Shown: positions 6,054 through 10,735 of the stretch, piece after piece | Numbering within the stretch: position 1 is the first letter of the stretch | How the letters are laid out: every line of letters starts with the position of its first letter | Assembly: GCA_002308115.1 (NCBI GenBank) | Contig: DBVJ01000065.1 | Coordinates: 2,026-12,760, forward strand | Length of the DNA: 10,735 nucleotides | Reading direction: 5' to 3' | DNA from: Lachnospiraceae bacterium UBA1267 | GTDB taxonomy: Bacteria > Bacillota > Clostridia > Lachnospirales > Lachnospiraceae | The notes under the pieces: generated by a model | The model's input: the letters and a program-made list of their open reading frames with translations, nothing else | What the model was told of the DNA's origin: nothing | The model's database searches: none | Translations under genes and position numbers: made by a program

Positions 6054-7559
6054 TCACACCCTGTGATATCTCTTGATCTTCATGCTGGGTGTACGTTCAA
6101 AGTCCTGATCACGGATCTCGATCCTGGACACACGCATGAAGAGCGGGAAGCTCTCGTTTACTTTCTGAAGCTCGGCGGTCACATAGGCCCTCACGTCCTC
6201 GACGCCCTGAAGTTCCGTCATTCTCGGAAGTGCTTCCAGCGCGAGAATGTGTTCGCCCCGTTCATTCAGGTCTTCAAAGACCTGCGTATCCTGGACGCAC
6301 ACGAGTTCATTGAAACGCGTCTCCATTTCCGCCGGGGAAATGTTTTCGCCCGTGGGCAGCACGATGATCTCCTTCGTTCTGCCGGTAATGTACAGGAAGC
6401 CCTCCTCGTCGAAGCGGACCAGATCGCCGGTATGGAACCATCCGTCTTCATCATAAGAGGCTTCTTCCTCTCCGACGTAGCCGATCATCATGTTCTTGCC
6501 CCTGAGAAGAAGCTCGCCGTTTACGACTTTAAGTTCCTGGTTCGGGAACGGCAGTCCGACGGATTCGGGTTTCTTGAGGCTCTCGGGGTTTCCGGAAACC
6601 AGGTTCGCGGACTCGGTGAGACCGTAACCCGGAAGAAGAAGCACGCCGAGTTTGTCATATTCGTTGACGAGATAAGGCGGAACGACGGCGGCGCCGGCGA
6701 TGATGGTCTTCATGGATTCGCCGAGCATGTTGCGGCCGAACTTCTTGCCGAGCTGGAGGCACATTTCCGCAAGCGCCGGGACCATGACCATGATGGTCGG
6801 ACGGAACATGGCCGCGTCGCGGAACATGTCCTTGTTGTTGCGTACGATGAAGAGGTCGCTTCCGGTGTACAGCGAGGTCATGAGGTTGCGGACCAGACCG
6901 AATACGTGCGTCAGGGGAAGCACCAGCATGTAGCGCTGTCCGAAGACTTCCTTGTAGCCGTAGCAGCCGTTGACCGTGCCCTGAAGGACGTTTCCGTGCG
7001 AAAGCAGCGCGCCCTTGCTCTTGCCGGTCGTGCCGCCGGTAAACAGCATGACGCAGGGATCCTCTGCCTTAAGACCTTCCGCCATCGGGCAGGAAGCTTC
7101 CGGAAGAGTTGTGGACAGGAAGACGGAACGGGAGCCGTGTGTCTTCGCGAAGGCGGTCTTCTCTTCGAGTGCCGGATGGACGAGGACTGCCTTCAGCGCA
7201 TATTTCATCGTGCAGCCGAAAACCGTCATCTCATCCAGATGCGGCGGCAGCGCGACACAGACGAAACCTGCGGTCACGATGCCGAGATAAGATTTCACGA
7301 AATCATAAGAATTCGGTGCAAGGAGGCCGACTCTGTCGCCTTTCTGAAGGCCGAGGCCCGAAAGCGCGGCGCGGACGGACGCGGCATCCTGCTCAAGCCG
7401 GGCAAATGTATAGGTCTTGCCGTCGTCTTCGATCGCGGGTCTATCCGCAAATTCAGCGAGGCATTTTGCCCACATTTCGGTGACTGAATCGTATTCCACG
7501 ATCCGGTCAAAAGTCTCCGCATCCGTGTACGGACGGAACGCATCCCTGGTCATTGACAT
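6054..7559 (-). CDS. AMP-binding fatty acyl-CoA / acyl-ACP synthetase
   Basis: A complete 501-residue ANL-family ligase that adenylates a fatty acid and passes the acyl group to a thiol, either CoA or the carrier protein encoded next door. Visible motifs are FTGGTTGKSKG at 173-183 (P-loop, here with Lys), GYGLTE at 311-316, HTGD at 376-379, GRTKEIIVLPTGEN at 393-406, and PSMKIKR near the C-terminus with the expected catalytic lysine K494. The KEIIV..GENISP segment resembles long-chain acyl ligases more than short-chain or peptide adenylation domains. The protein ends just after the A10 motif, so unlike the first adenylating enzyme it has no carrier domain. The start at 7559 is one base after the preceding stop with GGAGG 9 nt upstream; a second in-frame ATG at 7553 is a weaker choice. 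The immediate downstream ACP gene makes acyl-ACP synthetase a good reading, though the thiol acceptor is not proven. Confidence 0.92.
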   Translation of the reverse strand: MSMTRDAFRPYTDAETFDRIVEYDSVTEMWAKCLAEFADRPAIEDDGKTYTFARLEQDAASVRAALSGLGLQKGDRVGLLAPNSYDFVKSYLGIVTAGFVCVALPPHLDEMTVFGCTMKYALKAVLVHPALEEKTAFAKTHGSRSVFLSTTLPEASCPMAEGLKAEDPCVMLFTGGTTGKSKGALLSHGNVLQGTVNGCYGYKEVFGQRYMLVLPLTHVFGLVRNLMTSLYTGSDLFIVRNNKDMFRDAAMFRPTIMVMVPALAEMCLQLGKKFGRNMLGESMKTIIAGAAVVPPYLVNEYDKLGVLLLPGYGLTESANLVSGNPESLKKPESVGLPFPNQELKVVNGELLLRGKNMMIGYVGEEEASYDEDGWFHTGDLVRFDEEGFLYITGRTKEIIVLPTGENISPAEMETRFNELVCVQDTQVFEDLNERGEHILALEALPRMTELQGVEDVRAYVTAELQKVNESFPLFMRVSRIEIRDQDFERTPSMKIKRYHRV

Positions 7560-7560
7560 A

Positions 7561-8172
7561 TTATTTCTCCTCCAATAGTTTTTGAAGTTCCAACTCTTTT
7601 ATATATAATTTTTTCGACAATTCGTCAACTTGCGCGAAGGACGGTCTGGGGCCGTAGAGCGCCTCGATGTCGATGGGCTGCCCGATGACGACACGCATGC
7701 GGTTCCAGAAATGCTTCCGCTCACGTATCGCAACCGGAAGGATCGGAACGTGCGCCTGCACCGCCATCAGGATCATGCCTGACTTAAACTGCCCCGCCGT
7801 ACTGTCATCTCTGACGATGTGCCCCTCGGGGAACATCGTCACCATGCCGCCCTCTTTCATCACGCCGACGATTTTCCGGAAGCTGTCCATGGACATATTG
7901 TCCCGGTCGATCGGGATGCAGAGACATTTCGGGAGGAACCATTTCCGGAAACGGCTCGAAAGGATGTCCTCCGTACAGACAAAATGATGTCTTCTATACG
8001 GGACGCCATATAGAAGATAAAGGGGATCGCAATAGCCCACATGGTTCGCGATGGTCAGGACGCCGCCTTTTACGCGGACTTTCTTTCCGCCTTCGTAGAT
8101 CCTCTTCGGGCGGAACCAGAGAAGTCCCGGGAGCGCACAGAAAAAGACAACCAGGTCATAGAACCATTTCAT
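7561..8172 (-). CDS. PlsC-type acyltransferase, short form (second of two)
   Basis: A 203-residue PlsC/LPLAT family protein. It carries NHVGYCD at 43-49 (NHx4D, H44 and D49), CIPIDRD at 85-91 (R90, acceptor block), FPEGHIV at 114-120 and PILPV at 143-147, so all four blocks are intact. A hydrophobic stretch at about 5-20 suggests membrane association. It is only distantly similar to the preceding acyltransferase, so the pair is unlikely to be a recent duplication. The start overlaps the upstream stop as ATGA and has a very strong site, GGAGG 7 nt before the ATG. Only one base separates its stop from the start of the AMP-binding synthetase. Acyltransferase followed by synthetase is the domain order of E. 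coli Aas, so I infer that it may use the acyl group which that synthetase activates. A role as the ordinary second acyltransferase of phosphatidate synthesis cannot be excluded. Confidence 0.9.
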   Translation of the reverse strand: MKWFYDLVVFFCALPGLLWFRPKRIYEGGKKVRVKGGVLTIANHVGYCDPLYLLYGVPYRRHHFVCTEDILSSRFRKWFLPKCLCIPIDRDNMSMDSFRKIVGVMKEGGMVTMFPEGHIVRDDSTAGQFKSGMILMAVQAHVPILPVAIRERKHFWNRMRVVIGQPIDIEALYGPRPSFAQVDELSKKLYIKELELQKLLEEK

Positions 8173-8888
8173 CTTTTCTCCTCCTTCGCCTGTTCCCGGG
8201 CTTTCTTCAAGGGCGGTTCACCGTTGTCCACCGGTTCGGGGTTTCCGGTACGGCGGCTGAGTTCCGCTGTCATGTCCTTGATGATCGAACGGAACTTGTC
8301 CGCTACGGCCCGAAGATTTTCCTTCTCAGTAAGTCCTTCTTCACGAAGGTCTTTCGCGTAAACCGGCGTTCCGATAAGGACCTGGGCGCGTCTTCTGAAA
8401 TTGAAATACGAGCCGTCCGTCACGACCGGTATGACCGGCGCGCCGCTCTGAAGCGCAATATACGCAGCGCTTGTCTTAAACGGAAGCGGACGTTCCTCTC
8501 CCTTTTTGGGCAGGCGGGCTTCCGGGAAAATGGTCAGCACCCAGCCCTCTCGAAGAAGCTGGACGGATTCGTCGCAGAAACTAAAGTCTCTGGTCTCACG
8601 GTTCACATAGATCGCGCCGAGCTGTTTGAGGAGCGGACCCAGCATGGGCCGCCGGTACAGGACCTCTGCCGCCTGTGTGCGGATCGTCCTCGTCCAGAAG
8701 ACAAAGAGCCAGACCACGTAGTCGAACAGCTGGATGTGGTTCGACATGATGATCGCAGGTCCTTTGATATGACGTCCCTGGATCTTCCTGTCCACATAAT
8801 GGATCTTCGTGCGGAAAGCGATGTAGAAAGGAATAAAGCCTGTAATCTTGGCGAACCAGTTGAAGATCCGTATCCAGAGCTTCATCAT
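8169..8888 (-). CDS. PlsC-type lysophospholipid/1-acylglycerol-3-phosphate acyltransferase (first of two)
   Basis: This 239-residue member of the PlsC/LPLAT family should transfer an acyl group from acyl-ACP or acyl-CoA to a lyso-lipid at the inner face of the membrane. Visible blocks are NHIQLFD at 50-56 (the NHx4D catalytic motif, H51 and D56), GAIYVNRET around 91-99 (acceptor-binding arginine R97), FPEARLP at 121-127 and PVIPV at 151-155. Block III reads FPEA where most homologues have FPEG. The N-terminus is hydrophobic (about 4-26) and fits a membrane anchor. Residues about 211-239 are a charged extension beyond the core fold. Two ATGs sit in tandem (8888 and 8885); I take the first, whose AGGGGG-like site is 7 nt upstream and which gives an ATGA overlap with the upstream gene. 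Its acceptor cannot be read from sequence: lyso-PA, another lysophospholipid or an amine are all possible. Confidence 0.9.
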   Translation of the reverse strand: MMKLWIRIFNWFAKITGFIPFYIAFRTKIHYVDRKIQGRHIKGPAIIMSNHIQLFDYVVWLFVFWTRTIRTQAAEVLYRRPMLGPLLKQLGAIYVNRETRDFSFCDESVQLLREGWVLTIFPEARLPKKGEERPLPFKTSAAYIALQSGAPVIPVVTDGSYFNFRRRAQVLIGTPVYAKDLREEGLTEKENLRAVADKFRSIIKDMTAELSRRTGNPEPVDNGEPPLKKAREQAKEEKR

Positions 8889-10735
8889 TCCTGTGCCCCC
8901 TTGAGCGGAGATTTTCCGCCCGCCTCATCCTTTTCGTCTCCGGAAGCAGTCAGCTGTTTCACATACTCATACACGTCCCTGAGCGAGAAGGCCGTCTCAG
9001 ACTCGGCAATCGGAAGTGTGATCCCGAAATCCCGCTGCACTGTGGACAGAAGCGTGAGAAAGTCCAGGCTGGAACCGCCTTCTTCCAGGAAGAAATCGGT
9101 AAGGTAGGAAACGTCCTCCGGTTCCTTGTCCAGCGCTTCGGCATACAGTTCGCGGATCTTCGCGAAGAGTTCGTCATCCGGGATCTCTGTATCGCTATGG
9201 ACACCGGATTCATGGAGTTTCCCGGCCTGCAGATCTCTCGCGATGCGTTTCCGGTTCAGTTTGAATTCATTGCCCTGGATCAGTTCATCCGTCGTCAGCA
9301 CGACGCGTTCGATGGCTTCGGAAAGCTTCAGTTCTTTGAGGCGCGCATAGGCGGCTTCTTTGATCTCATCCAGTTCTCCGCCGAACAGTTCTCTTGAGAG
9401 TTTCAGGATCAGCACCGGCTTCACGTGATCATTTTCCCGGATGCTCACCAGGCAGGCCTGATCGGATCCGGGCACCAGTACACGCTCTTCGATCATGTTG
9501 GGGTTCAGGTTCTCTCCGTTCTCCGCCGGAATCAGATCGTCTTCACGCCCGAGAATGTAATAATGTCCGTCCTTCACCTCTGAGAGGTCTCCGGTTTCGA
9601 ACCATTCTTCAGGATCGATGTTTTTCCGGACGCCTCCGGTGATGACGTAATCCGCCATGGAAGATCCGCGGACAAGAAGTCTTCCGTTCCGTTCTTCATA
9701 GCGCATGGATTCAAAAGGCCGGCCGACCGAGCCGCTCATAAGAAGCGCGGGCGTCTCGGAAAGCTCCACGGAGGTGATCCCGATCTCAGACATACCGTAA
9801 CCTTCGGCCATGTGATAACCGATGTGGTTGAAAAAACGCAGAACGTCCGTCCGCTGATTGCCGCCGCCGGAGATCAGAAACGCGATGCTTTCGCCGAACA
9901 GTTTCTCCCGGACCTCTCCGAACAGTTTCTTTGAAAGGAAACGGCTGAGGCGCGGCTTGTCCGCCAGACGGTCCATGAGCGCCATGCCCTTTTCAAAGCG
10001 GGCAAAAGTCTCTTCTCCCTGGTCGCGGATCGCGCGGATGGCCGCTTCATACACCTTGTTCCAGAACAGCGGCACGGCGAAAATGTGTGTGATCTCATGC
10101 CGGTGCACCGTCTCGAGGATGGTCTCCGGCTTCATGTCCTTAAGATGCACAAAGGTCCGGGCATAGAAACCGAACCACAGGTAGACCGCGATCATGCCGA
10201 AGCTGTGATAGAAAGGCAGGAAGCAAAGGTGCTTCAGTTCTCCTTTGTAATGCTTCTGCATGAAATGGCTGTCGATCAGGATCTTTCTGGAATTCCTCAG
10301 GATCTCGATGACACCTTTGGCCGAATAAGCACAGAGCCTTCCTCGGGAAGATGTGCCGGAGGTCATGATGAAGAAATGCGAGCCGAAATCTTCTTCGGGC
10401 AGCGCTTCCCGAGAATTCTCCCGATGTTTTTCCGCGAGGGCGGCAAGTTCGCTTTCCTGAATGGTACGAATCGAAAACTGTTTGCCTTCCGATATGACTG
10501 CAACGGCACCGGAACTACGGAGCGCGTCTTCCAGCGATCCGTCTTCCAGCCGGAGATTCAGAAGCACCGGCGAGAAGCCTGCCGCCAGGATCGCCCAGAA
10601 ATCGATGAGCCACTCCGCAGAGTTCTGCATGTAGAAGCCGACATTCGAATCCTTCGGGGCGTCCTTCAGGAGTTCATGGACGGCTTTCTGGCGGCACAGG
10701 ATCTCTTTTTTGGCTTCACCGTAAGTCATTTTAAC
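8885..10735 (-). CDS. AMP-binding adenylating enzyme with fused C-terminal carrier (ACP/PCP) domain, N-terminus cut by window edge
   Basis: This ANL-superfamily enzyme should activate a carboxylic acid with ATP and load it onto its own phosphopantetheine arm. The first Met visible is at 10729, but the frame stays open to the edge (Val-Lys precede it) and MTYGE matches a motif normally about 25 residues inside such proteins, so I call it partial. Numbering from that Met: phosphate loop TSGTSSRGRL at 123-132, YGMSE at 311-315, TGD at 379-381, GRED at 394-397 with GEN shortly after, and a probable A10 lysine in FKLNRKR (K490). Residues about 520-593 form a carrier domain with GGSSL at 551-555; Ser554 is the expected phosphopantetheine site. 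A charged 20-residue tail follows. The loop lacks the usual TTGxPKG lysine. There is no condensation, reductase or thioesterase domain. The family is certain; the substrate (fatty or other acid) is unknown. It overlaps the next gene by ATGA. Confidence 0.9.
   Translation of the reverse strand, partial: VKMTYGEAKKEILCRQKAVHELLKDAPKDSNVGFYMQNSAEWLIDFWAILAAGFSPVLLNLRLEDGSLEDALRSSGAVAVISEGKQFSIRTIQESELAALAEKHRENSREALPEEDFGSHFFIMTSGTSSRGRLCAYSAKGVIEILRNSRKILIDSHFMQKHYKGELKHLCFLPFYHSFGMIAVYLWFGFYARTFVHLKDMKPETILETVHRHEITHIFAVPLFWNKVYEAAIRAIRDQGEETFARFEKGMALMDRLADKPRLSRFLSKKLFGEVREKLFGESIAFLISGGGNQRTDVLRFFNHIGYHMAEGYGMSEIGITSVELSETPALLMSGSVGRPFESMRYEERNGRLLVRGSSMADYVITGGVRKNIDPEEWFETGDLSEVKDGHYYILGREDDLIPAENGENLNPNMIEERVLVPGSDQACLVSIRENDHVKPVLILKLSRELFGGELDEIKEAAYARLKELKLSEAIERVVLTTDELIQGNEFKLNRKRIARDLQAGKLHESGVHSDTEIPDDELFAKIRELYAEALDKEPEDVSYLTDFFLEEGGSSLDFLTLLSTVQRDFGITLPIAESETAFSLRDVYEYVKQLTASGDEKDEAGGKSPLKGAQE

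Noticed and set aside
5916..7487. A long open frame (about 520 codons) on the plus strand
   Set aside because: It lies antisense to the AMP-binding synthetase and ACP, whose motifs are intact. The translation is rich in His, Arg and Asp with no recognisable domain, as expected from the opposite strand of a GC-rich gene.
8885..10735. Reading the A-carrier protein as a nonribosomal peptide synthetase or as a DltA/DltC D-alanylation system
   Set aside because: There is no condensation or thioesterase domain, and no DltB-type MBOAT or DltD gene. The neighbours are lipid enzymes, so neither label is supported.

Overview
The window is one unbroken run of ten genes, all on the minus strand, so it is transcribed from right to left. 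It suggests a member of the Bacillota, most likely a Clostridia-like lineage with fairly high GC (mid-50s percent by eye, not counted). The reasons are strong GGAGG-type ribosome binding sites, TTG start use, and the presence of a DegV protein, a FakA/YloV-type kinase and a GPH-family transporter. No species can be named from this alone. There are no RNA genes, mobile elements, repeats or CRISPR arrays, and the largest gap between genes is 57 nt.

The right half (10735 to about 4857) is a lipid-activation block. In transcription order it holds: (1) an adenylating enzyme with a fused C-terminal carrier domain, cut by the window edge; (2) a PlsC-type acyltransferase; (3) a second, shorter PlsC-type acyltransferase; (4) a free-standing acyl-CoA/acyl-ACP synthetase of the AMP-binding family; (5) a small acyl carrier protein; (6) a membrane-anchored alpha/beta hydrolase with a complete Ser-Asp-His triad. 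Junctions are 4-nt ATGA overlaps or gaps of 1 to 4 nt, so translation is probably coupled throughout.

The left half (4799 to 1) follows after the 57-nt gap: (7) a DegV/FakB-like fatty-acid-binding protein; (8) a GPH-type 12-helix transporter; (9) a FakA/YloV-type fatty acid kinase; (10) a second membrane-anchored alpha/beta hydrolase, cut by the left edge, with cysteine at the nucleophile position. Genes 8/9 and 9/10 also overlap by ATGA.

Together the locus carries two routes for activating fatty acids: ATP/AMP adenylation onto a carrier protein, and FakA/FakB phosphorylation to acyl-phosphate. It adds two acyltransferases that could use the products, two hydrolases that could release or trim acyl groups, and a transporter. 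The PlsC-2 plus synthetase pair has the order and combined length of E. coli Aas, and Aas works beside the lysophospholipid transporter LplT. My inference is a fatty-acid scavenging or phospholipid-remodelling operon, or one that makes an unusual acylated lipid. No single enzyme here proves the final product.
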